DNA of 51,372 nt from Eubacteriaceae bacterium (GTDB lineage: Bacteria; Bacillota; Clostridia; Eubacteriales; Eubacteriaceae). The stretch lies in the NCBI GenBank assembly GCA_012522805.1, contig JAAYJS010000002.1:1-51372 (forward strand), in the 5' to 3' direction. Below are positions 8,339 to 18,368 of the stretch, one piece after another. Both the position numbers and the translations under genes were made by a program. Numbering within the stretch: the stretch's first letter is position 1; every line of letters starts with the position of its first letter. The notes under the pieces were generated by a model, which searched no databases, was not told where the DNA came from, and saw only the letters and a program-made list of their open reading frames with translations.

Positions 8339-8902
8339 GTGGAAGAAAAAAAATATCAGAATGCAATAAACGAAGAAATACTAGAACCGGAAAAAAAGTC
8401 GGATTTGGCCGAGGAAATACCCGAGGAAACGATTGAAGACAGGTCAGATGAAAAAGCTGACACAACTTTAGATCATGCTGAAGAAAAACTGGAGCAGATG
8501 ACCAATCAAATGATGCGTCTGCAGGCAGACTTTGAAAACTATAAAAAAAGAACGATCAAAGAGAAAACTGAAATCGGAAAATATGCCTTGGAAGGTTTTA
8601 TCAATAAATTATTACCGGTTCTCGACAATATCGATAGGGCAGTAGAAGCTCTGCCGGAAACGCAAGATGGCTATATAGAAGGTGTTCTCATTGTATTTAA
8701 TCAATTAAAAGAAATCTTAGAAAAAGAAGGCTTAAGCGAAATCGATACATTGGGCAAACCCTTCGATCCAAACTTCCACCATTGTGTGGTGATGGGCGAA
8801 GATCCTGACAAGGCTTCCAATGAAGTCTTAGAAGTTTTGCAAAAAGGTTATGAATTAAAAGGCAAAGTACTGAGACCGACAATGGTCATGGTCAATCAAT
8901 AA
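8339..8902 (+). CDS. grpE: Nucleotide exchange factor GrpE
   Basis: The 187-residue protein has an acidic, low-complexity N-terminus, a long coiled-coil (about 45-100, including RLQADFENYKKRT) and the C-terminal beta domain with LGKPFDPNFHHCVV and VLQKGYELKGKVLRPTMVMV. GrpE drives ADP release from DnaK. The start is GTG at 8339, supported by AAAGGTGGAG upstream. It lies between hrcA and dnaK in the standard order. Confidence 0.95.
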   Translation: MEEKKYQNAINEEILEPEKKSDLAEEIPEETIEDRSDEKADTTLDHAEEKLEQMTNQMMRLQADFENYKKRTIKEKTEIGKYALEGFINKLLPVLDNIDRAVEALPETQDGYIEGVLIVFNQLKEILEKEGLSEIDTLGKPFDPNFHHCVVMGEDPDKASNEVLEVLQKGYELKGKVLRPTMVMVNQ

Positions 8903-8936
8903 ATAGAAAAAACAATAAACTCCAGGAGGAAATAAA

Positions 8937-10766
8937 ATGAGTAAAGAAAAGATTATTGGTATAGATTTAGGAACAACAAATTCTTGTGTCGCTGTTTTAG
9001 AAGGTGGCGAACCGATTATCATTCCCAACGCAGAGGGCGAACGCACCACCCCGTCGGTTGTAGCGTTTACGAAAGACGGTGAAAGATTGGTCGGGCAAGT
9101 GGCAAAACGCCAAGCTGTGACCAACCCCACGAGAACCATCACCTCTGTTAAAAGACATATGGGCAGCGATTTTAAAGAAACTATCGATGATAAAAGTTAT
9201 ACCCCCCAAGAAATTTCCGCAATGATATTACAAAAATTAAAAACAGATGCAGAAGCTTATCTTGGAGAAACCATCGGCAAAGCAGTTATTACTGTACCGG
9301 CTTACTTCAGTGACGCCCAAAGGCAAGCGACGAAAGATGCCGGACGTATTGCAGGCTTGGAGGTACTGAGAATTATCAATGAGCCTACTGCAGCAGCATT
9401 GGCTTATGGTATGGAAAAAGATGAAGCGCAAAAAATTATGGTCTTCGACTTAGGTGGCGGTACCTTTGACGTTTCTATCTTAGAATTAGGAGACGGTGTA
9501 TTTGAAGTAAAAGCGACCAACGGTAACAACCGCTTAGGTGGCGACGACTTCGACGACAAAGTGATCGACTGGATGGTTGATGAATTCAAAAAATCGGAAA
9601 ACATCGACCTGAAATCCGATAAAATGGCGCTGCAACGATTAAAAGAAGCAGCTGAAAAAGCAAAAATTGAATTGTCTTCTGTTCTTAAAACAGAAATCAA
9701 TTTACCCTTTATTACTGCTACCCAAGAAGGTCCGAAACATATGGAATTGACTTTAACCAGAGCTAAATTCGATGAATTGACAGAATCTCTTGTCAATGCA
9801 ACCGTCGAACCGGTAGAAAAGGCAATGAAGGATGCGGGACTGGGTAAAAACGAATTGCACAAAGTCATATTAGTCGGTGGTTCAACACGTATCCCCGCAG
9901 TTCAAGATCTAGTTAAAGATTTAACCGGAGAAGACGCCTACAAAGGCATTAACCCTGACGAATGTGTCGCTCTTGGAGCTGCCATTCAAGGTGGTGTCTT
10001 AGCTGGAGAGGTTCAAGATGTTTTACTGTTGGATGTTACCCCGCTATCCTTAGGAATCGAAACTTTGGGTGGTGTCTTTACAAAATTAATTGAAAGAAAC
10101 ACCACGATTCCAACGAAGAAGAGCCAAGTATTCTCCACCGCAGCGGACAATCAAACGGCTGTAGATATCCACGTTCTTCAAGGTGAAAGAGAAATGGCCA
10201 ATGCCAACAAAACCTTGGGGCGCTTCCAATTGGACGGCATCCCGGCAGCACGTAGAGGTATTCCACAAATAGAAGTAACCTTTGATATTGATGCCAACGG
10301 TATTGTCAACGTCTCTGCAAAAGACATGGGAACCGGCAAAACTCAAAATGTCGTCATCAAATCGACCACAAATATGAGCGAAGATGAAATTAATCAAGCT
10401 GTGAAAGAAGCGGAATTACACGCTGAAGAAGATAAAAAATTAAAAGACTTAGTAGAAGCTAGAAATAATGCCGATGCAACGATTTACCAAACCGAGCAAA
10501 CCTTAAAAGAAATGGAAGGTAAAGTAAGCGAGGCAGATACCGCACCGATCAACGACGCGATCGAAAAATTGAAAGGTTTAAAGGAAGGCGAAGATGCACA
10601 AGCGATCAAAGATGCCATCCAAGAATTAAACGAAGCGATTTATCCAATAGCACAAAAAATGTATGAACAAACAGCACAATCTGCAGAAACTGATCAAGCC
10701 CAAAGCGAAGATGACAACAGCAATGTTGAAGAAGCAGATTTCGAAGAAATAAAAGATGATGAATAA
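8937..10766 (+). CDS. dnaK: Molecular chaperone DnaK (Hsp70)
   Basis: The 609-residue protein is a complete Hsp70. It has the ATPase signatures [14 protein letters not shown] at the N-terminus, [15 protein letters not shown] near residue 170 and [13 protein letters not shown] near 310, then the substrate-binding domain and helical lid. The tail [12 protein letters not shown] is a typical acidic DnaK end. It refolds unfolded proteins with DnaJ and GrpE, both encoded beside it. AGGAGG lies before its ATG. A short perfect hairpin separates it from dnaJ. Confidence 0.97.
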   Translation: MSKEKIIGIDLGTTNSCVAVLEGGEPIIIPNAEGERTTPSVVAFTKDGERLVGQVAKRQAVTNPTRTITSVKRHMGSDFKETIDDKSYTPQEISAMILQKLKTDAEAYLGETIGKAVITVPAYFSDAQRQATKDAGRIAGLEVLRIINEPTAAALAYGMEKDEAQKIMVFDLGGGTFDVSILELGDGVFEVKATNGNNRLGGDDFDDKVIDWMVDEFKKSENIDLKSDKMALQRLKEAAEKAKIELSSVLKTEINLPFITATQEGPKHMELTLTRAKFDELTESLVNATVEPVEKAMKDAGLGKNELHKVILVGGSTRIPAVQDLVKDLTGEDAYKGINPDECVALGAAIQGGVLAGEVQDVLLLDVTPLSLGIETLGGVFTKLIERNTTIPTKKSQVFSTAADNQTAVDIHVLQGEREMANANKTLGRFQLDGIPAARRGIPQIEVTFDIDANGIVNVSAKDMGTGKTQNVVIKSTTNMSEDEINQAVKEAELHAEEDKKLKDLVEARNNADATIYQTEQTLKEMEGKVSEADTAPINDAIEKLKGLKEGEDAQAIKDAIQELNEAIYPIAQKMYEQTAQSAETDQAQSEDDNSNVEEADFEEIKDDE

Positions 10767-10772
10767 AAGATC

Positions 10773-10800
10773 AATGGCAGCATTTGCTGCCATTTGATTT
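10773..10800 (+). terminator. Hairpin between dnaK and dnaJ
   Basis: AATGGCAGC (10773-10781) and GCTGCCATT (10786-10794) form a perfect 9-bp stem with a 4-base loop and a mixed T-rich tail. It may reduce read-through into dnaJ or stabilise the upstream mRNA. Confidence 0.5.
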
Positions 10801-10862
10801 AAATTTCAGTTTGCAGTTTATGATCTTTTTCTTTTGTGCTACACTGTTAGCGAGGTGATGGA

Positions 10863-12008
10863 ATGAGTGAAAAAAGAGATTATTATGAGGTGTTAGGAGT
10901 TGGAAAAGACGCCGATGCCGAAGAAATAAAAAAAGCATACCGAAAACTGGCCATGCAGTATCACCCGGATAAAAACCCGGACGATAAAGTAGCGGAAGAA
11001 AAGTTTAAAGAAGCTAACGAAGCCTACGAAGTGCTCTCTGACGAGCAAAAACGTCGAGATTACGACCAATTTGGACACGCCGGTGTAGATGGCGGTTTCC
11101 AACAAGGCAGCGGATTCGGCGGTGGTTTTGGCGGCTTTGAAGATATCTTCAGCGACATATTCTCCTCTTTTGGGGGAAGAGGCGGTTTTGGCGATGCGGG
11201 CTATGGTCGCCCTAGGGGTCCTCAAAGAGGGTCCGACATGCGTATCACCTTAACTTTAGACTTTAAAGAAGCGGTTTTCGGTGTAGATAAAAAGATAAAA
11301 ATTAAAAGGCGAGAATCCTGTTCTCATTGTAAGGGGACCGGAGCCGAAGGCCAAAGCTCTGTTAAAACCTGTGATCAATGTGGCGGTACAGGGGTCAACT
11401 ATATACGTCAACAAACCCCCTTTGGTACCATACAGCAAACAACCACGTGTAATAAATGTAATGGTGAAGGACAAATCATCGATAACCCCTGTAGTCAATG
11501 CCATGGTAGCGGCTTAGAAACCCAAGAAAGAACGATAAACATCAAAATACCGGCCGGTGTCGATACCGGCTCCACCATTCCGCTCCGTGGAGAAGGTAAC
11601 GCAGGTATGCGAGGCGGCCCCCAAGGGGATCTGTATGTATATCTCAATGTCAGAGAAGACCCCTTATTTAGACGAGACGGTATGGATGTATCCTTCGAGA
11701 TGCCCATAACCTTTACCCAAGCTGCTCTGGGAGCAGAAGTGGTCGTACCGACCTTAGATGGAAAAATTAAATTGAAAATACCGGAAGGCACACAAACGGG
11801 CAAAATTTTTAGGCTCAAAGGTAAGGGTATCAAAAACGTCAATGGACGGGGTATTGGAGACTTGTACATTTCAACAACAGTAGAAACCCCAAGGCGTTTA
11901 AACAAAAAACAAAAAGAAATGTTAAAAGAATTTGAAAACAGCTATAGCAGCGAAAACAACAAAAACAACGAAAGTTTTTGGTCGAGAATCAAAAATTCAT
12001 TTCAATAA
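10863..12008 (+). CDS. dnaJ: Co-chaperone DnaJ (Hsp40)
   Basis: The 381-residue protein has all type I DnaJ parts. They are a J domain with the HPD motif (YHPDKNPDD near residues 33-41), a Gly/Phe-rich linker (about 75-115), four zinc-binding repeats [24 protein letters not shown] and CSQCHGSG, and the C-terminal substrate domains with GDLYVYLNV. It stimulates DnaK ATPase. GAGGTGATGG precedes the ATG. The gene is 96 bases after dnaK and is followed by two hairpins. Confidence 0.97.
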   Translation: MSEKRDYYEVLGVGKDADAEEIKKAYRKLAMQYHPDKNPDDKVAEEKFKEANEAYEVLSDEQKRRDYDQFGHAGVDGGFQQGSGFGGGFGGFEDIFSDIFSSFGGRGGFGDAGYGRPRGPQRGSDMRITLTLDFKEAVFGVDKKIKIKRRESCSHCKGTGAEGQSSVKTCDQCGGTGVNYIRQQTPFGTIQQTTTCNKCNGEGQIIDNPCSQCHGSGLETQERTINIKIPAGVDTGSTIPLRGEGNAGMRGGPQGDLYVYLNVREDPLFRRDGMDVSFEMPITFTQAALGAEVVVPTLDGKIKLKIPEGTQTGKIFRLKGKGIKNVNGRGIGDLYISTTVETPRRLNKKQKEMLKEFENSYSSENNKNNESFWSRIKNSFQ

Positions 12009-12024
12009 ATCAGCATAGGAGATT

Positions 12025-12075
12025 GGGACAAAAGCGACGATAGGTGTTTTGCATCAAAGGAGATGCTTTTGTCTC
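12025..12075 (+). other. Long hairpin downstream of dnaJ
   Basis: GGGACAAAAGC (12025-12035) and GCTTTTGTCTC (12065-12075) pair over 11 positions with one G-U, enclosing 29 bases. It lies in the dnaJ 3' region ahead of the clear terminator at 12159. The lack of a T-tract argues against simple termination. Confidence 0.45.
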
Positions 12076-12158
12076 GATCTATTTTATTAACCGGATTGAT
12101 GAGAACATAGCTTCTTGAAATCGTGGAGATTTTAATAAAAAATCGAAAAAATCTTTAT

Positions 12159-12183
12159 GCCCTATTCAAAGGGCTTTTTTTTT
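12159..12183 (+). terminator. Terminator of the heat-shock operon
   Basis: GCCCT (12159-12163) and AGGGC (12170-12174) form a stem followed by nine T residues. It separates dnaJ from radC. Confidence 0.8.
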
Positions 12184-12216
12184 GTTACGATGAATTTAAA
12201 ACGATAAGGGGTTCAC

Positions 12217-12924
12217 ATGGGGAACTATCAAAAGCCGATGATCATTCGGGAAATGCCCGAAGATGAAAGACCTAGAGAAAAACTCATAGAACTGGGTGCC
12301 CAAAGCTTGACAAAAGCGGAGTTGATAGCCATTATCATCTCCACAGGAACGAGAGAAAAATCTGCTATCGATTTAGGAAGAGAAATATTATTTCGCTTTG
12401 GTGACAATCTAAGTGATTTTTTAGATATGCGCATTGAAGAATTGTGCCGTGACAAATCCTTAAAAGGGATAGGTGTTGCTAAAGCTTGCAAAATTAAAGC
12501 TGCACTGGAATTGGGAAAGCGCTTAGGAGACACAAAACCTCAAGATGAGACGATTACCACTCCGGAAGCGGCAGCCTCCTGTTTGATGGATGCTTTGCGT
12601 TATAAAAAAACAGAACATTTTGCTATATTGATTTTAGATACAAAAAGAAAATTGATCAATCGCGAATTAATTTCCATCGGCACCTTGGATGCGTCCATCG
12701 CTCACCCCAGGGAGATATTTTCTCCTGCTATTCGACAACACGGCTCTGCAATCATCGTGGGTCACAACCACCCCTCCGGCGATCCTACCCCCAGTCGGGA
12801 GGATATCGCCGTTACCCGAAGGTTGGTCGATGCCGGTGAACTTTTGGGGATACCGGTGTTGGACCATGTGATCGTCACTGATCAAGCCTATATCAGTTTA
12901 AGACAAAATGGCGATATGAACTGA
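12217..12924 (+). CDS. radC: RadC-family JAB/MPN domain protein
   Basis: The 235-residue protein has the RadC layout. An N-terminal helix-hairpin-helix region (residues about 15-95, with LKGIGVAKACKIKAALELG) is followed by a JAMM metalloprotease-like domain with HNHPSGDPTPSRED and an upstream Glu. The metal-binding residues look intact. Despite the name, a role in DNA repair is doubtful and the biochemical activity is unproven. It is preceded by a terminator and followed by an extended -10 promoter, so it is probably monocistronic. The gene is uninterrupted, although radC is the well-known target of Tn554 in staphylococci and a Tn554-type element lies elsewhere in this window. Confidence 0.9.
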   Translation: MGNYQKPMIIREMPEDERPREKLIELGAQSLTKAELIAIIISTGTREKSAIDLGREILFRFGDNLSDFLDMRIEELCRDKSLKGIGVAKACKIKAALELGKRLGDTKPQDETITTPEAAASCLMDALRYKKTEHFAILILDTKRKLINRELISIGTLDASIAHPREIFSPAIRQHGSAIIVGHNHPSGDPTPSREDIAVTRRLVDAGELLGIPVLDHVIVTDQAYISLRQNGDMN

Positions 12925-12964
12925 AAAACTTTATAAATTTGCAAGAGTTTTACCTATGACTTTA

Positions 12965-12973
12965 TGCTATAAT
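12965..12973 (+). promoter_or_regulatory. Extended -10 promoter upstream of the pseudouridine synthase
   Basis: TGC followed directly by TATAAT (12968-12973) is an extended -10. No good -35 is seen at the expected distance. It would start transcription of the synthase, PBP and nth genes. Confidence 0.5.
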
Positions 12974-13017
12974 AGCTTCAGTTATAGGTAGCATTTTGCT
13001 GTTTAAAAAAATGGAGA

Positions 13018-13944
13018 ATGGAAAGAAGGAAAAGAATCGAGGAAAAACGCACTTATACGTATCATTACAAACAAAGTGACAGTCAAAGAATACAAGACTA
13101 CTTAATTCAAGAATATCGCTATTCTTCACGCTTGCTGAGACAGGTCAAAAAAAATGGTGGTATTTTTAAAAACGACAAACCGGTTTGGGCAACGGATCCT
13201 TTGAAAAAAGGAGACAATCTGCGCATCATTCTACCGGAAGAGACGGTAGATGTATCTCCAAACTATGGAAGGTTAGATATTCTGTATGAAGACGATGAAG
13301 TTTTAATCGTCAACAAAAACAAAAATTGTGTCACGCATCAAACCAAGAACCATCAGGAAAATACGCTTGCAAATTATATCGCAGACTATTGGCTGAAAAA
13401 CGAAGAAAAAAGCAAAATTCGTTTTATCAATCGTTTGGATAGAGACACGACGGGAATCGTCGTAGTGGCAAAAAATAAATATGTACACCACTTTATCCAA
13501 TCCCAAATGGAGGATACGACAAAAACCTATGTGGCAATGGTGGAAGGTTACCCACAATCAGAAACGGGTCTCATCGATGCACCGATTGCCAGACTGGAAG
13601 AAAATTCTATACAACGGGTAGTGTCTCCAAAAGGAAAACGCGCATTAACGGAATATCGTGTTGTGGAAAACTATGATGATGGAAGCTCTTTATTGCGCTT
13701 ACGTTTATTAACGGGAAGAACCCACCAGTTAAGGGTGCATCTTCAGCATATCGATTGCCCCATTATCGGGGACCCACTGTACAACACATTGGGAAACAAA
13801 GCACCAATTGATAGACAAGCGCTCCATGCGGAAACCATCGCATTGACACTGCCAAAAAAAGGAAGAATAGAAGTCTTTGCGCCATTAAAAAGCGATATGA
13901 TAACATTGCGAAAATTATTAATAGAAGGTGATAAATGTGAATAA
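13018..13944 (+). CDS. RluA-family pseudouridine synthase
   Basis: The 308-residue protein has an S4-like N-terminal domain (residues about 20-75) and the RluA catalytic motif INRLDRDTTG, with predicted catalytic Asp141. The family phrases RTHQLRVHLQHIDCPIIGDPLYN follow near 235-260. It isomerises specific uridines in 23S rRNA or tRNA, and the exact target cannot be told. GGAG lies only five bases before the ATG. Its end overlaps the start of the PBP gene, so the two are translationally coupled. Confidence 0.9.
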   Translation: MERRKRIEEKRTYTYHYKQSDSQRIQDYLIQEYRYSSRLLRQVKKNGGIFKNDKPVWATDPLKKGDNLRIILPEETVDVSPNYGRLDILYEDDEVLIVNKNKNCVTHQTKNHQENTLANYIADYWLKNEEKSKIRFINRLDRDTTGIVVVAKNKYVHHFIQSQMEDTTKTYVAMVEGYPQSETGLIDAPIARLEENSIQRVVSPKGKRALTEYRVVENYDDGSSLLRLRLLTGRTHQLRVHLQHIDCPIIGDPLYNTLGNKAPIDRQALHAETIALTLPKKGRIEVFAPLKSDMITLRKLLIEGDKCE

Positions 13945-16111
13945 AAGAAATGAAAATGAACCGAAAAGAAAAGGCTTGCCATCAAAAATCAGTAAGAAGA
14001 AATTAACCCCTTTGAAAATTATCATAGCCATTACGCTGGTTTTGTTTTTAACAGGTTGTGCGGGTATCTTTGCCATGTACACCGCTAACTGGAAGGATAT
14101 TTCAGATACGGAATACCAAAGAAAAGAAAAAACAATTATCTATTCTGCAGATCAGCAAATCATTGCAGAATTGTTCTCTCAAAACAGAACATACGTGACC
14201 TTAGACCAAGTACCCCAAAACCTGCGTAATGCCTTGATTGCAACGGAAGACCGCCGTTTTTACAGTCATCACGGTGTGGACTATATCGGCATTGTCCGTG
14301 CAGCAGTAGGGAATGTTGTCGGTGGGGGTATCAGTTCAGGAGCCTCTACGATTACCCAACAATTGGCAAGGTTATTGTATTTGGATCCCATTTCTACAGA
14401 ACAAACCAAAATGGATACCTTTAACAGAAAGTTCGCAGAAATTTCCATCGCACGTCAATTAGAGAAAAAATACTCCAAGGATCAAATCCTTGAAATGTAT
14501 TTTAATGAATATTACTTCGGGTCCGGCGCTTACGGGATACAAGAAGCAGCCCAGACTTATTTTGGAAAAAACATATCTGAAGTGAATCTGGCCGAAGCAT
14601 CCATGCTTGCGGGGATTCCTCAAGCACCCACAGCCTATGCACCAAACAATGACTTTGATGCGGCAAAAGCCCGTCAAAATATTGTACTAAATCGCATGCT
14701 CAAAGAAAACTACATCGACCAAGCGCAATTGGAGGAAGCCGTCAATACGGAAATTCACATACAACCTTGGTCGGAAGCCAAATTAAATGACCAGATGCGA
14801 GATGGTTATGAGCAATTTATAGGTAAAGCTTTTGAAACCTACGCCCGCAATAATGCGGAAAGCGTCATGAAGGAACGAGGCTTGTCAGAGGAAGATGCCG
14901 TAACCTATATTCGCGGTGAATTGGCCAGTGGCGGCTATAAAATCTATACCACTGTCAACGTAGCCTATCAAGACAACGCCATTAACACCATGAACGAGCT
15001 AATGCCTGCTTACGGGATGACCGGCGAAAAAGACTCATCTGCTTTGGTCTCCGTCAATACCGATGGTGCTGTACTCGCTTATTACGGAGGCGATTACAAT
15101 AAAACTCAGGTAGATATGGCAAACTCCCCTCGACAACCGGGTTCCAATATCAAGCCCTTGTACTACAGCTTGGCTTTACAAAACGGCACCTATTCACCGG
15201 GTTCAACCATTAAAGACGTTCCCACGACTTTTGGTGCTTATAAGCCCTCCAACTACGGCGGAGGCTTTTCGGGTAATGTTTCCATTACCACTGCACTGGC
15301 TCAATCGCTGAATGTCCCGGCGGTAAAAGTCTTCAACGCCATTGGTATCAACAACTCCATGGAGTGGATGAAACGCATGGGCATCACAACGGTTTCCGAA
15401 ATGGATTATAACTTGGCCACGGCTTTAGGTGGCATGACCGACGGCATTAAACCCTTGGACATGGCAGCGGCATTCAACATTTTTAACAATGGGGGTGTTT
15501 ACAACTCGCCATATTATATTACAAAAATTGAAAAAACAGACGGTACGCCTGTTTACGACTATAAGGAAGACGATTCCTTGGTAGCGTATAGAGTTCTATC
15601 AGAAGAAATTGCCGACCAAATGTGGAATATTTTAAACCAAGTTGTTACCGGCGGTACAGGTACAGCAGCCTATCCGGGTTATCCGACAGCAGGTAAAACC
15701 GGTACCACCGACAACGACTGGGACCTCTGGTTTACTGGGATGACCGGAAACACGACGACCGCGGTTTGGCTGGGTAACGAAGACCACCATCCGATTGGCA
15801 TGGGATCCTACGTAGCGGCCAACGTCTATGGCACCTACGCCAGGGGTTTGGTTCAAAACGATTTGATACCTTCCATTGCTTTAGGTGACGAATACCAAAA
15901 ACCTGAAAACCATCAACCGGTGGGACCGGAAGTACCGGAAGGAACAGTTCCGGAATCAGCTCAAGAAATGCCTATTCAGGAACAGGAGTTACAACCGGAA
16001 AAGCCAAAAACGGTTATCCGTTTTAGAAATGATCTTTTCGACGATGGATCCGGCGACGATGATGAAAAACCGATTCGACGAACTAGGCCTTTCAATCCTT
16101 TCTTTAACTAG
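13937..16111 (+). CDS. Class A penicillin-binding protein (PBP1A type)
   Basis: The 724-residue protein has a short basic cytoplasmic end, one membrane anchor (about 27-47) and a GT51 glycosyltransferase domain with EDRRFYSHHG (catalytic Glu at about 104). A transpeptidase domain follows with active-site PGSNIKPL, SLNVPAVK and AGKTGTTD. The C-terminal tail is rich in Pro, Glu and Asp and lacks a recognised domain. It polymerises and cross-links peptidoglycan at the outer membrane face. GTG 13937 is chosen over GTG 13928 because AAGGTG sits at the right distance. The start lies inside the end of the upstream synthase gene. Confidence 0.93.
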   Translation: MNKRNENEPKRKGLPSKISKKKLTPLKIIIAITLVLFLTGCAGIFAMYTANWKDISDTEYQRKEKTIIYSADQQIIAELFSQNRTYVTLDQVPQNLRNALIATEDRRFYSHHGVDYIGIVRAAVGNVVGGGISSGASTITQQLARLLYLDPISTEQTKMDTFNRKFAEISIARQLEKKYSKDQILEMYFNEYYFGSGAYGIQEAAQTYFGKNISEVNLAEASMLAGIPQAPTAYAPNNDFDAAKARQNIVLNRMLKENYIDQAQLEEAVNTEIHIQPWSEAKLNDQMRDGYEQFIGKAFETYARNNAESVMKERGLSEEDAVTYIRGELASGGYKIYTTVNVAYQDNAINTMNELMPAYGMTGEKDSSALVSVNTDGAVLAYYGGDYNKTQVDMANSPRQPGSNIKPLYYSLALQNGTYSPGSTIKDVPTTFGAYKPSNYGGGFSGNVSITTALAQSLNVPAVKVFNAIGINNSMEWMKRMGITTVSEMDYNLATALGGMTDGIKPLDMAAAFNIFNNGGVYNSPYYITKIEKTDGTPVYDYKEDDSLVAYRVLSEEIADQMWNILNQVVTGGTGTAAYPGYPTAGKTGTTDNDWDLWFTGMTGNTTTAVWLGNEDHHPIGMGSYVAANVYGTYARGLVQNDLIPSIALGDEYQKPENHQPVGPEVPEGTVPESAQEMPIQEQELQPEKPKTVIRFRNDLFDDGSGDDDEKPIRRTRPFNPFFN

Positions 16112-16116
16112 TTAAA

Positions 16117-16770
16117 ATGAAAAAAAAATTAAGCAAACAAAGAGTTGGAAAAGTCATCGAGATTTTGGAAAACCATTATGGAGACGAGGGGTGCGGATTA
16201 GACTTTCGCACCCCTTATGAATTGCTCGTTGCTACTATTTTGTCCGCACAATGTACCGACGTTCGGGTCAATGTTGTAACCGACGAACTTTTTAAAGATT
16301 ACAATACACCGCAGAAGATGCTTACTCTATCCCAACAAAAATTACAAGAGCATATTCGATCCTGCGGATTGTCTAAAACCAAATCAAAAAATATTTTGGC
16401 AACGTCTCGTCTTTTATTACAAGTTTTTGACGGTGAAGTCCCCAAAACCATGGAAGAATTGACAGAACTGCCCGGTGTGGGACGCAAAACCGCCAACGTG
16501 GTGATGAGCAATGCCTTTGGTGCCGATGCCATCGCTGTGGACACCCATGTTTTTAGGGTAAGCAAACGCATCGGTTTGGCGACTGGCAATAACGTTTTAC
16601 AAGTTGAAAAAGAACTGATGGAGATGTTACCTAAATCCTATTGGTCCAAGGCACATCATTGGATTATTTGGCACGGCAGACGTCTTTGTAAGGCTAGGAA
16701 TCCAGAATGTCCAGAGTGTCCGCTAAAGGAAATTTGTTTATACAAAGACAAAACGGTCGCTGAAATATAA
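16117..16770 (+). CDS. nth: Endonuclease III
   Basis: The 217-residue protein has the helix-hairpin-helix ELPGVGRKTANVV with catalytic Lys, the following VDTHVFRVSKR with catalytic Asp and a C-terminal 4Fe-4S loop of spacing C-x6-C-x2-C-x5-C (CKARNPECPECPLKEIC). It removes oxidised pyrimidines and cleaves at the abasic site. It begins six bases after the PBP stop and has no strong ribosome-binding site of its own, so coupling to the PBP gene is likely. Confidence 0.94.
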   Translation: MKKKLSKQRVGKVIEILENHYGDEGCGLDFRTPYELLVATILSAQCTDVRVNVVTDELFKDYNTPQKMLTLSQQKLQEHIRSCGLSKTKSKNILATSRLLLQVFDGEVPKTMEELTELPGVGRKTANVVMSNAFGADAIAVDTHVFRVSKRIGLATGNNVLQVEKELMEMLPKSYWSKAHHWIIWHGRRLCKARNPECPECPLKEICLYKDKTVAEI

Positions 16771-16867
16771 TGAAAAAAGTGTGTGGGTAGGCATCTAACG
16801 ATCAAAGTCGCGCAACAATAGTTACTGTTATCCACAGGCAAGACCGGCCTACTACCTGAAAAAGAAC

Positions 16868-16896
16868 TTGCTATTTAGCGACACTTGTATTAGAAT
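16868..16896 (+). promoter_or_regulatory. Promoter of livJ
   Basis: TTGCTA (16868-16873) and TAGAAT (16891-16896) are 17 bases apart. The preceding spacer also holds a long-range inverted pair (GTAGGC near 16790 and GCCTAC near 16850) around about 60 bases. Its role is unknown. Confidence 0.6.
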
Positions 16897-16933
16897 AGAA
16901 CAAATTTAATCTATTTATACGAAGGAGGATGGA

Positions 16934-18103
16934 ATGAAAAAAAGGTTAGCATTAATGCTCGTATTAATCATGGTTATGATGACCCTCGCAGCATGTGGCG
17001 GCGGTTCTGATGATTCTTCAGATCAAGCTGCAGATTCCGGCGATGTCATTAAAATTGGTGCCACCGGACCATATACCGGGGAAACAGCGATGTACGGTGT
17101 TGCTTGTAAAGAAGGAATGGAACTGGCCGAAAAAGAAATTAACGAAAACGGCGGTGTCAACGGTAAAAAAATTAAAATTGTTTTTTACGATACCAAAGGC
17201 GACACAACTGAAACAGTCAATGCCTACAATCGTTTAAGAGACCAAGACGAAGTGGTTGCTTTTATCGGTTCTGTACTAACAGGCGAAAGTAATGCGATCA
17301 AAGACTTGATCAAACAAGATAATATGCCGACCATCGCGCCGACAGCTACCGGTAACGATGTCACTGAAGGTGTACCGAACTTCTTCAGAGTATGCTATTA
17401 CGACAACTACCAAGGTGGTGCAGCTGCCAACTATGCATCTAAAGAAGCACCGGAAGGACTAGGCGCAAAAAGCGCAGCAATGCTGGTATCCAAAGGGAAC
17501 ACCTATTCCGAAGGTTTAGCTGGTGCATTCAAAGAAACCTTTGAGAAAAATGGTGGCGAAGTTGTCATCGAAGAATCTTACGCAAAAGCGGACAAAGATT
17601 TCTCAGCGCAATTAACAAAAATTAAAGAAGCTAACCCGGATGTGATTTATATTCCAGACTACTATTCAACCGTCGGGGTTATTCTTCAAAAAGCAAAAGA
17701 TATGGGCATGGACATTCCTTGCTTAGGTGGTGATGGCTGGGATTCCATCCAAGAGGAATACGCAGATGTAGCCCAAGGGTATGTCTTTACAAACCACTAC
17801 GCTGCTGACTCTCCCAACGAAAATGTCAAGAAGTTTACAGAAAACTACAACGAAGCGTACGGAAAAGCGCCTGCTTCTTTCTCGGCATTGGGTTATGATG
17901 CGGTCTACGCTATGGCCAACGCTATTATAGAAGCCGGTTCTACCGATGCTCAAGCTGTTGTCAGCGCCATTCAAACCATGAATGTTACAGGTATAACAGG
18001 CGAATTTACTTTTGATGAAGAAGGAAACCCAAAAGGCAAAGAAGTAACCATTATCCAAGTTGACAATGGAGAATTAAAATACGTTACTACTGTTACAGAA
18101 TAA
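16934..18103 (+). CDS. livJ: Branched-chain amino-acid ABC transporter, substrate-binding lipoprotein
   Basis: The 389-residue protein begins with a lipoprotein signal ending in LAACGGG, so Cys21 is the predicted lipid-anchored residue after cleavage. The mature part has the type I periplasmic-binding fold of the LivJ family, with IKIGATGPYTGETAMYG, VVAFIGSVLTGESNA and PTIAPTATG early on. It captures branched-chain or related amino acids outside the membrane for LivHMGF, encoded downstream. GGAGG lies before its ATG. A strong terminator between livJ and livH would make the binding protein more abundant than the permease. Confidence 0.92.
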   Translation: MKKRLALMLVLIMVMMTLAACGGGSDDSSDQAADSGDVIKIGATGPYTGETAMYGVACKEGMELAEKEINENGGVNGKKIKIVFYDTKGDTTETVNAYNRLRDQDEVVAFIGSVLTGESNAIKDLIKQDNMPTIAPTATGNDVTEGVPNFFRVCYYDNYQGGAAANYASKEAPEGLGAKSAAMLVSKGNTYSEGLAGAFKETFEKNGGEVVIEESYAKADKDFSAQLTKIKEANPDVIYIPDYYSTVGVILQKAKDMGMDIPCLGGDGWDSIQEEYADVAQGYVFTNHYAADSPNENVKKFTENYNEAYGKAPASFSALGYDAVYAMANAIIEAGSTDAQAVVSAIQTMNVTGITGEFTFDEEGNPKGKEVTIIQVDNGELKYVTTVTE

Positions 18104-18158
18104 AAGAAGAATAGAGAAAATACATTCAGACTGGTAAAAGTTCGAAATCCAATGGTGT

Positions 18159-18190
18159 TTTAGCTTAAAATCAAAAGAGTTTAAGCTAAA
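18159..18190 (+). other. Perfect inverted repeat in the livJ-livH gap
   Basis: TTTAGCTTAAA (18159-18169) and TTTAAGCTAAA (18180-18190) are perfectly complementary 11-base arms with a 10-base loop. There is no T-tract, so it is more likely an operator or mRNA-stabilising hairpin than a terminator. Confidence 0.55.
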
Positions 18191-18286
18191 CAAATGGTCA
18201 AACTTGTTGGATTAATCCTTCAAACAGATCGATTCCTCGGATAGGGGATAACGTGCTTTAATCATTGTCCTGAATAGAAACAAATG

Positions 18287-18320
18287 AATATAGAAGAGCT
18301 GAAGCTCTTCTATATTTTTT
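18287..18320 (+). terminator. Terminator/attenuator between livJ and livH
   Basis: AATATAGAAGAGCT (18287-18300) and AGCTCTTCTATATT (18303-18316) form a very stable stem that runs into a T-tract. Partial termination here would set livJ above the other liv genes. Confidence 0.85.
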
Positions 18321-18368
18321 GGCGTTTCTCAAAGATTCACCGCATATAATTGAAATGAGGATTTAAGT

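Noticed and set aside
12217-12924. radC as the Tn554 insertion site
   Set aside because: The gene is full length and uninterrupted, and the element is 33 kb away.
16788-16856. Possible riboswitch before livJ
   Set aside because: Only a long-range 6-base pairing and a small inner hairpin are visible, no known aptamer consensus is matched, and the segment lies upstream of the predicted livJ promoter.
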